From: Bacillus gaemokensis
GTDB taxonomy: Bacteria; Bacillota; Bacilli; Bacillales; Bacillaceae_G
Assembly: GCF_001590835.1 (NCBI RefSeq)
Contig: NZ_LTAQ01000067.1
Span: forward strand, 162,829-221,097
Length of the DNA: 58,269 nucleotides
Direction of reading: 5' to 3'
Positions 41,833 to 51,423 of the stretch are shown piece after piece (position 1 is the stretch's first letter; every line of letters begins with the position of its first letter). A model generated the notes under the pieces. The model saw only the letters and a list, made by a program, of their open reading frames with translations, did not search any database and was not told where the DNA came from. The position numbers were made by a program, and so were the translations under genes.

Positions 41833-43344
41833 TTAATGAATAAGCTGTTCTTTTTGTAAAAATTGTTTTGCTACTTTTTCTGCACTTTCCCCATTTACAT
41901 TAACTTCATAATTCATTTTCCGCATATCTTCATCTGAAATCTTTCCAGCAAGTTTATTCAACACCTTTTCAAGATCAGGATACTTCTCAATCGTTTCTTT
42001 TCTTACTAGTGGAGCTCCTTGATAAGGAGGAAATAGTCCCTTATCATCTTCTAACACCTTTAGTCCATATTGTTCAAGTTCACTATCCGTAGAATAGGCA
42101 TCAATGATAGTAACATCATCTGATTTTATTGCACTATAACGTAATTTCGGTTCCATCGTTTTTACATTTGCAAACTGAAAATCATACAATTTTTGCAATC
42201 CCTTATAACCATCTTCTCGATCTGCAAATTCTAAAGTAAATCCTGCCTTAACGTTCGCAGAAATATTTCTTAAGTCGGAAATTGTTTTTACATGATACTG
42301 CTCTGCCACTTTTTTAGGCATTGCCAGTGTATATGTATTGTTATATTGCATTGGTTTTAACATTGTCATATGATATTTCTTTTCCATCCCTATACGTGCT
42401 TGTTCATATACCTCTTTACGATCCGTGCTCTTTGGCTTTTCTTTCACAAAGGTAGATAAAGCTGTTCCTGAAAATTCAGGATACACATCAATTTCCCCCG
42501 ATTGTAAAGCCTCAAATACAAATGCTGTCTTCCCAAGACCTGGTTTCAATTCTACATGTAAATCTGTATCTTGTTCAATAAGCTGTTTATACATTTGAAT
42601 GAGAATTTCCGGTTCAGATCCAAGTTTTCCAGCGATTACAATATCTTTTTTTTGCGTATTCCAAAGAAATGGTGCCGCTATAACAACAGCTGTAATACAC
42701 ACAGCCCCTATTACACGCTTAGGAGAGGGCTTTGTACTTTCAAACATCCGAAGTACCCCATCAAAGAATAAGGCTAACAATGCCGCTGGTATCGCCCCTA
42801 AAACGATAAGAGCATGATCATTTCGATCTATCCCAAGTAGAATCAGTTTCCCAAGCCCACCAGCTCCTATTAAAGCAGCTAACGTCGCTGTTCCCACGAT
42901 TAATACCATTGCCGTACGAATCCCAGCCATAATAATTGGTAATGCCAATGGAAGTTCTACTTTCCATAGTCTCCTCCAGCTATTCATTCCCATTGCTCTA
43001 GCGGCTTCAATAAGAGATTCATCTAGCTTACGAATTCCCGTATAAGTATTTCGTAAAATAGGTAATAACGCATACACAACTAAGGCAATAATCGCTGGCA
43101 CCTTACCGATACCAACGAGTGGAATTAAAAGACCCAGTAAGGCCAAAGAAGGGATCGTTTGCATAACAGCAGATGTTCCTATAACAAATTCAGCAATTCG
43201 CTCTCTTCTCGTTAACAAGATGCCGAGCGGGACCGCAATCATTACCGCAAAGAATAACGAAATAAGTGAAATTTGCAGGTGCTCCGTCAGCGCACTAAGT
43301 AATTCTAATTTTCGTTCCTGAAACGTTTGTAATAAGGCGGACAC
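41833..43344 (-). CDS. ABC permease fused to substrate-binding domain (OpuC/EgtU-like)
   Basis: 503 residues. The permease half (about 1-210) has the EAA loop EAARAMGMNSWRRLWKVELP. A linker helix (about 215-230) tethers a class F binding domain (about 235-500, IVIAGKLGSEPEILIQMYKQ ...). Fused permease-binding proteins of this kind import quaternary amines (OpuC, BilE) or ergothioneine (EgtU of pneumococcus); the sequence alone does not tell which. GTG 43344 has GAGGG eight bases upstream. It follows the ATPase gene by three bases. Confidence 0.85.
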   Translation of the reverse strand: MSALLQTFQERKLELLSALTEHLQISLISLFFAVMIAVPLGILLTRRERIAEFVIGTSAVMQTIPSLALLGLLIPLVGIGKVPAIIALVVYALLPILRNTYTGIRKLDESLIEAARAMGMNSWRRLWKVELPLALPIIMAGIRTAMVLIVGTATLAALIGAGGLGKLILLGIDRNDHALIVLGAIPAALLALFFDGVLRMFESTKPSPKRVIGAVCITAVVIAAPFLWNTQKKDIVIAGKLGSEPEILIQMYKQLIEQDTDLHVELKPGLGKTAFVFEALQSGEIDVYPEFSGTALSTFVKEKPKSTDRKEVYEQARIGMEKKYHMTMLKPMQYNNTYTLAMPKKVAEQYHVKTISDLRNISANVKAGFTLEFADREDGYKGLQKLYDFQFANVKTMEPKLRYSAIKSDDVTIIDAYSTDSELEQYGLKVLEDDKGLFPPYQGAPLVRKETIEKYPDLEKVLNKLAGKISDEDMRKMNYEVNVNGESAEKVAKQFLQKEQLIH

Positions 43345-43347
43345 GAT

Positions 43348-44301
43348 TTATTCCCTCTCCTTCATTTGTCTAGCTATGTAATTCACAATGTGACGGCTCG
43401 TTAATGTCCCAGCGTATTTTCCATCTCTTTCAATTGGCACAAAGTCTTCTGCTTCCAAACGAATCAACGCATCTTGTAGTGAAGCATGTATAGAGAGCGG
43501 TAACACATTATTTTCAACTTGTCTATCCATCTCAAGTGGCAGCACATCTTCAATGCTCTTACCTTCATACCAAGGGCGAACACGATTTCCAATAAACTCC
43601 TCTACAAAATCATTTGCAGGGTTATGTATGATTCCTTCTGGTGTATCTAATTGAACAATTTTTCCTTTTTTCATCACACAAATACGATCGCCAAGTGTTA
43701 ACGCTTCTTGCATATCATGAGTGACAAACACAATTGTTTTTTGAATTTTTTTCTGTAGTTTCACAATATCCTTTTGCAGCTGTTCACGACTTAATGGATC
43801 TAGCGCACTAAATGGTTCATCCATAAGAACAATCTTCGGATTAGCAGCTAGCGCTCGTACAACTCCAACACGCTGCTTCTGTCCACCAGATAACTCATCA
43901 GGCATCCGGTTCCTATATACATCTGGATCTAATCCAACCATATCAAGTAACTCATCCACACGTTCTCTAACTCTCTCTTTGCCCCATTTCCTCATTTCAG
44001 GCACAATTGCAATATTTTCAGCAATTGTCATATGGGGAAACAAAGCAATTTGCTGTAATACATATCCAATATCCCAGCGTAATTCATGAATGTTATAGTC
44101 TTGAATATCTTTCCCATCGATAGAAATTGATCCCTCTGTCGTTTCAATTAAACGATTAATCATTTTCATCGTTGTCGTTTTCCCGCACCCACTCGGACCA
44201 ATGAGAACAAAAAATTCTCCTTTTTTAATTTCTAAATGTAACGAATCTACTGCCTTGGTACCATCTTCATATGCTTTTGACACATGATCAAATCGAATCA
44301 C
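43348..44301 (-). CDS. ABC importer ATPase with CBS domains (OpuCA/EgtV-like)
   Basis: 317 residues from GTG 44301 (AGGGAG eight bases upstream). Walker A GPSGCGKTT, Q-loop YVLQQ, signature LSGGQKQR, Walker B VLMDEPFS, then a C-terminal CBS-like region (about 255-315, LPLSIHASLQDALIRLEAED) typical of ATPases for quaternary-amine importers. Powers the fused permease-binding subunit. First gene of a two-gene operon. Confidence 0.9.
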   Translation of the reverse strand: MIRFDHVSKAYEDGTKAVDSLHLEIKKGEFFVLIGPSGCGKTTTMKMINRLIETTEGSISIDGKDIQDYNIHELRWDIGYVLQQIALFPHMTIAENIAIVPEMRKWGKERVRERVDELLDMVGLDPDVYRNRMPDELSGGQKQRVGVVRALAANPKIVLMDEPFSALDPLSREQLQKDIVKLQKKIQKTIVFVTHDMQEALTLGDRICVMKKGKIVQLDTPEGIIHNPANDFVEEFIGNRVRPWYEGKSIEDVLPLEMDRQVENNVLPLSIHASLQDALIRLEAEDFVPIERDGKYAGTLTSRHIVNYIARQMKERE

Positions 44302-44383
44302 AAATACAACTCCCTTATTGTTGTTTCTTTTATTTTGATGGAATCTAGCCTTCTTTTCAAATGATACGCTTATCTCCATGAAA

Positions 44384-44408
44384 AAAAGAGCCCTTACTTG
44401 AGCTCTAA
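44384..44408 (-). terminator. Terminator of the YdcF-type gene
   Basis: Stem AGAGC / GCTCT plus T7 on the minus strand, overlapping the stop region. Confidence 0.7.
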
Positions 44409-44962
44409 TGATCGAATACTATTGTTTTCACAATCGCAGCGTATTCACGTATGTATGCCTTTTTCTTAGAACGCACTGGCGTTGGTGCAGCCAACGCTTC
44501 CATCCGCATCCCTAAACGCTTCGCGATAATCTTTGTACGATATAAATGATAGGTGTTGCTAACGACTACAGCATGTTTTACATCGTATAAGTCTATACTA
44601 AACTTTAGATTTTCATACGTACTTGTAGAATGATCTTCCACCAGAATACGATTCTCTTTTATACCTCGTTTCATCAAATAGTCTCGCATGCTATGCGCTT
44701 CGGGAATATCCTCATCTTCTCCTTGCCCACCTGATACAATTACTTTTGCTTCAGGATGAGAGTATAAATACTCTAAAGCTACGTCCAATCGATTTTGAAG
44801 AGATAGAGATGGTTTATCTCCAAATAACTTTGCACCGAGAATCAGTACATACGGAGAGTGATTACTTAATTTCTCACGAGCGACTTTGTTCATTCGAAAC
44901 GTCGTATACACTATGTATAATGGTGGTAATAACAAAATTAAAAATACGATCCATTTGTTCAT
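44405..44962 (-). CDS. YdcF/SanA-type DUF218 protein
   Basis: 185 residues. One N-terminal membrane anchor (about 3-20), then a DUF218 domain: VLILGAKL, VIVSGGQGEDEDIPEA and STSTYENLKFS, a Rossmann-like fold with a D/E-rich pocket. Members (SanA, ElyC, YdcF) influence envelope integrity. A ribosome site AAAGGGAG lies 12 or so bases before ATG 44962. Confidence 0.85.
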   Translation of the reverse strand: MNKWIVFLILLLPPLYIVYTTFRMNKVAREKLSNHSPYVLILGAKLFGDKPSLSLQNRLDVALEYLYSHPEAKVIVSGGQGEDEDIPEAHSMRDYLMKRGIKENRILVEDHSTSTYENLKFSIDLYDVKHAVVVSNTYHLYRTKIIAKRLGMRMEALAAPTPVRSKKKAYIREYAAIVKTIVFDH

Positions 44963-45024
44963 AAATAAGCTTACACTCCCTTTCTTTATATTATATAGAA
45001 AAAGAAAGGGAGACAGAAGTATTT

Positions 45025-45138
45025 TTAGTGACTACGTTGTCCTGCATTTTGAGGATTTCGTGCTTTTTTTGAAGATGTATGACACTGCGTTTGATTACCT
45101 TTATGTTTCGCTGATCCTAATGCTTTCGTTTTTCCCAT
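45025..45138 (-). CDS. Small basic peptide (37 aa), spore-protein-like composition
   Basis: MGKTKALGSAKHKGNQTQCH, then a Lys/Arg/Asn/Gln-rich end (RNPQNAGQRSH). GAGGGTG is nine bases before ATG 45138. Composition resembles minor small acid-soluble spore proteins, but I cannot assign it to a family. Confidence 0.55.
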   Translation of the reverse strand: MGKTKALGSAKHKGNQTQCHTSSKKARNPQNAGQRSH

Positions 45139-45363
45139 TTTGATTCACACCCTCTTTTATATGGTTCCCTTATAGATTTTGTATTTTTGCTCCCGTCATA
45201 CGATGGATTTACTGGAAGTTTCTCCTCTTCTTTCTATTTGATTTTTACAGAAAGCTCTGTTAAATTTTAATGTTGATTTTTAATAAAAACTTAAAGGAAA
45301 CCAAATCTATATTATAATTACGTATGTGGTAAAATTTATATACCAAAAGGAGGGACTCTTATT

Positions 45364-45786
45364 ATGTACAAACTCAAAACGACAGAAACCAACAATAGTG
45401 TAATTGAATTTATTGAAAATGTTGACAGTCTTAAAAAACGGGAAAATGCATATGAATTATTAGATATATTTACTGAAACAACAGGTCATACAGCGAAGAT
45501 GTGGGGACCGAGCATTATTGGATTTGGTTCATACCATTATAAATATGCATCCGGTCATGAAGGCGATGCACCATTAGTAGGATTTTCACCTCGAAAAGCC
45601 AAGATTAGTTTATATTTTGCAACCGGTAATCCTAAGCGAGAAGAATTATTAAAAAACTTTGGAAAGCACACGTCTGGAAAAGCGTGTATTTATATTAATA
45701 AAGTAGCAGACATTGATATTCATGTTTTAAAAGCGATAATCAAACAATCCATAAGTTTTTTAGAAGAAATGTATCCGAACCATTAA
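45364..45786 (+). CDS. DUF1801-family protein
   Basis: 140 residues. TTGHTAKMWGPSIIGFGSYH and FSPRKAKISLYFATG are hallmarks of the DUF1801 (YdhG-like) fold; function unknown. AAAGGAGG lies 10 bases before ATG 45364. Monocistronic. Confidence 0.85.
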   Translation: MYKLKTTETNNSVIEFIENVDSLKKRENAYELLDIFTETTGHTAKMWGPSIIGFGSYHYKYASGHEGDAPLVGFSPRKAKISLYFATGNPKREELLKNFGKHTSGKACIYINKVADIDIHVLKAIIKQSISFLEEMYPNH

Positions 45787-46085
45787 TATGTGGATAGTAA
45801 TTGAATGAAGGAAGCGGGCAGATATTTTGAGCACACATCAAAGTACCTGTTTTTAGAATTCAAGTACAAATTTATAATTAATAGAGCCAAAAAGACTCCT
45901 TTGAGACAACATCGTATTCACCTAGCCCGATTCCCACATTATGAATACTATTCTTTATCCAATGGCAATTCATCTCTGGTCTATCTATTCGGCTGTAACC
46001 TTTATGTTCCTTGAGGATGGAACTTCCTCACCTATTTTTTAATAAGAACTACACCCATTAATAACAAAATCCTAAAAAATAACGC
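45787..46085. other. Intergenic, nothing recognised
   Basis: About 300 bases; weak frames on both strands lack ribosome sites. Confidence 0.4.
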
Positions 46086-46880
46086 TTAAACAGAAAGTGG
46101 CAAATTCAATTTTTTGGGAATATCGGCTTTAAAACGCGGAGTATATTGTATAGAAAAAGAATACCCTTCTTGAACAAATGATACTTCATTGTTACTAAAA
46201 TGGCATGGTACATCGCTTTGTCTTAGCTGCTGCTCAACCTTTTGTATGAAATGTAAGCTCGGTGTTCCAAATGAAACATGCATCTTCGGAGGCAAAGCTT
46301 TCATTGCAATTGGAATCCAAGTTCTCCCCACCCAGCTTGCAACAACATGGGCAGTTCCACCAATCACAAAGTTAAAAATCTCACCATCTTCAAATGTTTT
46401 CATGGATAAGTTGGATTTTAACCACTCTCTATACACAGGTACACTTATTACCGGACACCCCACTTCTCGTACATACAAAATGTTTAAAGGTGTGTATGGA
46501 ATTAAAACATTTTCTGCAATATACTTATGTGCAATAATTTCAAGAAGGTTTCCATCTCCATCACGAAAATATAAATTTAATCTCCCGTCTTCTTCTTCAA
46601 CATCATGACCATCTTCCCATTTCATAATAAGAAGACCTGATTTCCGAATCCAGTCTACTGTTTCATAAAACTTCGAAAAAGAAACTTGGAAAGCAAAATG
46701 TGCAGGAGCAATTGGTTCATATACTTCTTCAAACGTCAGTGAAACATGTGGAGTTAACTGAAATGTTATCTTTCTATCCGCTTTAGATAAAACTGGAATA
46801 CCTAGACGTTCTGCATAAACTTGTTCTACCCCTTGAATGGATACTGTCTGTAACTTTAATTCTGAGAAATGTGTAATCAT
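46086..46880 (-). CDS. VOC-superfamily (glyoxalase-like) protein
   Basis: 264 residues in two beta-alpha-beta-beta-beta halves. LYFRDGDGNLLEII in the first half and HFAFQV/HVSFGTP give the His/Glu positions seen in VOC metal sites, but I cannot confirm a complete site. Enzyme or resistance function unknown. AGAGGCGGGG precedes ATG 46880. Confidence 0.7.
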   Translation of the reverse strand: MITHFSELKLQTVSIQGVEQVYAERLGIPVLSKADRKITFQLTPHVSLTFEEVYEPIAPAHFAFQVSFSKFYETVDWIRKSGLLIMKWEDGHDVEEEDGRLNLYFRDGDGNLLEIIAHKYIAENVLIPYTPLNILYVREVGCPVISVPVYREWLKSNLSMKTFEDGEIFNFVIGGTAHVVASWVGRTWIPIAMKALPPKMHVSFGTPSLHFIQKVEQQLRQSDVPCHFSNNEVSFVQEGYSFSIQYTPRFKADIPKKLNLPLSV

Positions 46881-46964
46881 TAAACCCCGCCTCTTAATCT
46901 TTCAATTCAAATATAACGTTATAAATCTAGCAGCTACATGTAAAGTAAGAAATCGTTCTCACAC

Positions 46965-47007
46965 TTTCTGAAAGCCAATAGACAACTTCCCTATTAGCTT
47001 TCAGAAA
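46965..47007. repeat. Inverted repeat with 17-base arms
   Basis: tttctgaaagccaatag (46965-46981) pairs with ctattagctttcagaaa (46991-47007), one mismatch, 9-base loop. It lies between the FMN reductase gene end and the VOC gene start; no T-run, so more a structured element than a plain terminator. Confidence 0.6.
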
Positions 47008-47027
47008 CATTCAATAGCCTATTATCA

Positions 47028-47622
<595 letters not shown>

Positions 47623-47703
47623 CTACCTTTATATTAACAGAAAATTCTATACAAAACACAATAAAAAGAGGGAAAATCTTTTAGAAAATAGTATGAAGAA
47701 TAG

Positions 47704-47735
47704 AAAAAAGAACTCATACTTTTGTATGAGTTTCT
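47704..47735 (-). terminator. Terminator of the glycosyltransferase operon
   Basis: Stem AACTCATAC / GTATGAGTT, 4-base loop, TTCTTTTTT on the minus strand. Confidence 0.8.
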
Positions 47736-47785
47736 GGAAACTATATTTAGACTTTCTATTCGTATGAGTAAGTTATTACTTCTAT

Positions 47786-48919
47786 TTACTGCAAACCTAA
47801 GGAATCTTGTGCTTCAAAATAATTATAAGCTTTTTCCGCTAAACTTTTACGTTCCCCTGGCATTTTAATATATTTTATAATTGTCTCTACAATCTCTTCA
47901 TAAGAAACAAAGACTACACCTGGCCATTCCACTTCATCTTTTGGATTACTAGATTCAGAAATGATAAATTTATGATTTGCAACAGCATGAGAAATTCTTG
48001 GTGTTTCAAGAATTCCTGTTAAATAAAAATGAATATTTAAGATAATTTTTGCTCTTGCCATTAGTTCATTTCTAGGAATTCCCCACACATTACTCCTAAA
48101 AACAATATTTAAATCCGGTGCAAGCGTTTTTAACTGATCAAGAATGACTTGACGCCGTTCGTTAATCGCACCGATGAAGAGAACATCAATATCTTCTGAA
48201 ATGGGATTAGTAAATGCATCTGTTTTAAACTTTAATGTTGGGGCATAGTTCACCTTCATATGTTTAATTTCTGTTCCTAATTCTTTCTCTTTTAACCATG
48301 CAATATTCTGTGAACTATAGTCCCATATTTCTCTACTTTTTAATATTGTTAGATAAATTGGATTCACGTAAGGGCTGCCATCATATAGTTGTTCCAAATT
48401 ATAAATAATTGCATCTTTTGGGATATTCATAGGTGTATAAACATATGAATGAGCACCGAAAATTACCGTATGCTTTGCATTTTCTAATAAAGTTTCTGAT
48501 ATAATTGCTTTTTTTCCTTGCTGATCTAATTTCCACTTTAAAGCGCGAGCAACATCTATGAAACTACCATACGTATGCGGCCATATATAAAGGCAATAAT
48601 CATACTCTCTGTTAAAAAACGAGTCAATCGCTTTTGCATTATTTTGATACAACTCTACGTCAGGATACTGCGTTAACAAATTATCAGCATATTTTTTTGC
48701 CACCTTATATAGACCAGCATAGTATGCAGATATACATCTTTTTAACTCAATTCTTTCTCTGTGCCCTTGTGGTAGATCCATCTCTAGAAGAAGCCCTGCA
48801 ATAAAAAAGGCCTTCAAATGATCACGATCATAGTAATAATCTAGCAGTGGTATTAACTCCTCAGCTGTATTACCATAAACCGATTCCCCTAGGTCTAGAG
48901 CCCATCTTATTAATTCCAT
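47786..48919 (-). CDS. CgeB-like glycosyltransferase
   Basis: 377 residues. The N-terminal helical part (about 1-110) is followed by a GT-B-type region: VLFIGAINERRQVILDQLKT, MARAKIILNIHFY, ETPRISHAVANHKFIISES. This matches glycosyltransferase group 1 / CgeB-like proteins, some of which glycosylate spore surface proteins. It follows the GT2 gene by about 43 bases. GGAGGG before ATG 48919. Confidence 0.75.
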   Translation of the reverse strand: MELIRWALDLGESVYGNTAEELIPLLDYYYDRDHLKAFFIAGLLLEMDLPQGHRERIELKRCISAYYAGLYKVAKKYADNLLTQYPDVELYQNNAKAIDSFFNREYDYCLYIWPHTYGSFIDVARALKWKLDQQGKKAIISETLLENAKHTVIFGAHSYVYTPMNIPKDAIIYNLEQLYDGSPYVNPIYLTILKSREIWDYSSQNIAWLKEKELGTEIKHMKVNYAPTLKFKTDAFTNPISEDIDVLFIGAINERRQVILDQLKTLAPDLNIVFRSNVWGIPRNELMARAKIILNIHFYLTGILETPRISHAVANHKFIISESSNPKDEVEWPGVVFVSYEEIVETIIKYIKMPGERKSLAEKAYNYFEAQDSLGLQ

Positions 48920-48962
48920 GATCCCTCCACTTCCCCTTTAACAAACAGATTTGGTGCCATTT

Positions 48963-50216
48963 CTAATAAAATTTCGCATTACTCTCAACTACATTTGCTA
49001 TATTCACTGGTAGCTCTTTCATTTTAGATTCAAGATATTTTTGGGACTTTGCACCTAAATGTTTTTTACTTGCAATATAGTAAGCACAAATGGAAATCTC
49101 ATAATCAAAAAGATAATCATACACATGATAATCAACAAAAAGAAGGTCTTCTTTTGGAAAAGAGATTTCTTTTCCTTGCAATGCATACATCAAGCCTATA
49201 TGATTTTGGGATCGCGTTCGATATATCCTTGCAAGCTGATATAAAGACTCTGCTCTAGTAGGTCTATATTCCCAAGCATCTTGAAAATAAGTAATAGCTA
49301 ATGCAAGAAACTGTTCTTCCTGCTGGATTAAGTAATCAATTTCAGATTGATCTACCTTTGATTGATCGTCTTCATTCTGGCTCGTCAACTGCTTATGTTT
49401 AAACGATGATCTATTTGCCAAGTGTTCATAACAAAATCCTATTCGTAATAACGAATAAAACACCTCTTCCGCCCATCCTCCAGCGTCAACCCTTTTCTTA
49501 TACCATTTGATTGATTCTTCAAATTCATTTAAGTGAAAATAGCTTTGGGCCAAGTAAAACAAATACCTTACTTTTAAATCCGGCGTAGTTGCTGGATCTT
49601 GTATTCCTTCTAATAATAACCGCTTATCCCTTTCAAATTTATCAGCCTTACTGCCACCATCTCCTTGATCATTCACAACGAGATCATCCAATCTATCTAC
49701 AGCAGTAAAATAATTCGCTCCTACTTTAGAGCGATCTATATCCCAATATTCATGTGTTACCCCCACAGATTTCCATGGTAAAGATGTTTTAAGCAAACGA
49801 GTAAGCCAATATTTAATATGAATATCATATTGCATTGTAAGATAATGATCCTTAGTTAAACTACCTTTATCAAAATCAGGCGTAACTTCTAAAATCATAT
49901 CCGCATCTAGGATCAGCAAATAATCTGACTCTGGATACGTTTCTTGCGCCAATGATACAGCTAAACTTCTGTTATAACCAAAATTCCGAAAAGGTTCATG
50001 GTGAACCGTTCCAGGTATCTCATTTTCTTCACACCATTTTTCAATAATTTCAGGTGTATGATCAGTAGAACCTGTATCACATATAGAAACATAGTCAATT
50101 ATTGACTTAGCTGAATTCAAGCACCTTTCAATTATTTTCGACTCATTCTTTACAATCATGCAAAGACATAACTTTTTTTCTTTTTCTATATTACTTTTTG
50201 CTTGTTCATTTACCAT
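48963..50216 (-). CDS. Family 2 glycosyltransferase with TPR-like C-terminus
   Basis: 417 residues from ATG 50216 (GAGGTG about six bases upstream). GT-A core: LCMIVKNESKIIERCLNSAK, DTGSTDHTPEI, LILDADMIL (DxD-type). The C-terminal half (about 215-400) has helical repeats with the Tyr/Leu spacing of TPRs (YLFYLAQSYFHLNEFEESIK). Soluble. With the next gene it may decorate a surface or spore glycan; target unknown. Confidence 0.8.
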   Translation of the reverse strand: MVNEQAKSNIEKEKKLCLCMIVKNESKIIERCLNSAKSIIDYVSICDTGSTDHTPEIIEKWCEENEIPGTVHHEPFRNFGYNRSLAVSLAQETYPESDYLLILDADMILEVTPDFDKGSLTKDHYLTMQYDIHIKYWLTRLLKTSLPWKSVGVTHEYWDIDRSKVGANYFTAVDRLDDLVVNDQGDGGSKADKFERDKRLLLEGIQDPATTPDLKVRYLFYLAQSYFHLNEFEESIKWYKKRVDAGGWAEEVFYSLLRIGFCYEHLANRSSFKHKQLTSQNEDDQSKVDQSEIDYLIQQEEQFLALAITYFQDAWEYRPTRAESLYQLARIYRTRSQNHIGLMYALQGKEISFPKEDLLFVDYHVYDYLFDYEISICAYYIASKKHLGAKSQKYLESKMKELPVNIANVVESNAKFY

Positions 50217-50462
50217 TTTACCACCTCGATTTTTGTTAAATAGCTTTTTACTTTTATGTACCATTACACATCGAAATCCAGTTGCTATAACTCGTTTCGT
50301 TTCGTTTCCTTTACACTACATTGTTCATTCTTTTGATGGCCTAACTACTCTTTTACTATTTATGAAAACTTCATTTTATTTATTCTGACTTTTAAACATT
50401 GAAACAACAAGATTCCTTTCACAACGGCAACAATTACGATCAATTTTTCCTTACAAAATAAA

Positions 50463-50496
50463 AAAGAAACTTATACTCTCGTATAAGTTTCTTTTT
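50463..50496 (-). terminator. Terminator of the gluconate operon
   Basis: 14-base perfect stem (50463-50476, 50481-50494) with loop TCTC and T-run. Confidence 0.9.
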
Positions 50497-50505
50497 CTAA
50501 AACAA

Positions 50506-51405
50506 TTAATCATTCTTCACAACAGCGTGTCCACCAAACTGGTTACGGAGTGCTGAAACTACTTTACCATGGAATGTATCCTCTTCTTGAGAACGGTAGC
50601 GCATAAACAATGACATCGCAATAACTGGAGCGGATGCTTGTAATTCAAGTGCTGTTTCTACTGTCCATTTTCCTTCTCCTGAAGAATTCATTACACCTTT
50701 AATTCCATCTAATTTCGGATCCTCGGCAAATGCTTTCTCAGTTAAGTCCATTAACCACCCACGAATAACTGATCCGTTTGCCCATACTTTTGCCACATCT
50801 TCATAATTAAAGTCAAAATCACTTTTATCTAGCACTTCAAAGCCTTCAGCAATTGCTTGCATCATTCCATATTCAATACCGTTATGAACCATTTTTAAGA
50901 AATGTCCACTTCCAACGCGCCCTGCATAGGAATAGCCATTCTCTACTGATAAATCTTTAAATAATGGTTCTAATTTATCAAAAATTTCTTTTTCTCCGCC
51001 TATCATGAGACAAGCTCCATACCTCGCACCTTCTACACCACCTGATGTACCAATATCTACATAATGAAGGCCAAAACGATTCGCTTCTTCAGCACGGCGT
51101 AATGTATCCTTATAGAAGGAGTTCCCACCTTCAATTACAATATCCCCTTCCTCTAATAATGGATATAAGTCATGTAACACTGATTCAACAATCTCTCCGG
51201 CTGGTACCATAACCCAAACAACGCGTGGCGATTCTAATTCCGCTACCATATCCTTTAATGTATAACGAGCTGTAATACCAGCTTGCTCCGCTTTTTCAAC
51301 TAGTTCCTTATTTACATCATATACAACTACATCATGCTGATCTTCATGTAAATGCTCTCCTAGTGGAAAGCCCATTTTTCCTAATCCAATTAAACCTAGT
51401 TTCAT
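50506..51405 (-). CDS. gntZ: 6-phosphogluconate dehydrogenase, short NAD-type
   Basis: 299 residues. Rossmann GLIGLGKMG, substrate motifs DIGTSGGVEGA and the catalytic Lys in GHFLKMVHNGIEYGMMQ. The short (about 300 residue) decarboxylating form usually uses NAD. Converts 6-phosphogluconate to ribulose 5-phosphate and CO2, the last step of this operon. ATG 51405 is nine bases after AGGAG; the TTG before it abuts that site. Confidence 0.9.
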   Translation of the reverse strand: MKLGLIGLGKMGFPLGEHLHEDQHDVVVYDVNKELVEKAEQAGITARYTLKDMVAELESPRVVWVMVPAGEIVESVLHDLYPLLEEGDIVIEGGNSFYKDTLRRAEEANRFGLHYVDIGTSGGVEGARYGACLMIGGEKEIFDKLEPLFKDLSVENGYSYAGRVGSGHFLKMVHNGIEYGMMQAIAEGFEVLDKSDFDFNYEDVAKVWANGSVIRGWLMDLTEKAFAEDPKLDGIKGVMNSSGEGKWTVETALELQASAPVIAMSLFMRYRSQEEDTFHGKVVSALRNQFGGHAVVKND

Positions 51406-51423
51406 CTTAATCAAACTCCTATT

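Noticed and set aside
45805-46014. 69-codon frame on the + strand
   Set aside because: TTG start with poor ribosome site, composition not protein-like, no partner genes.
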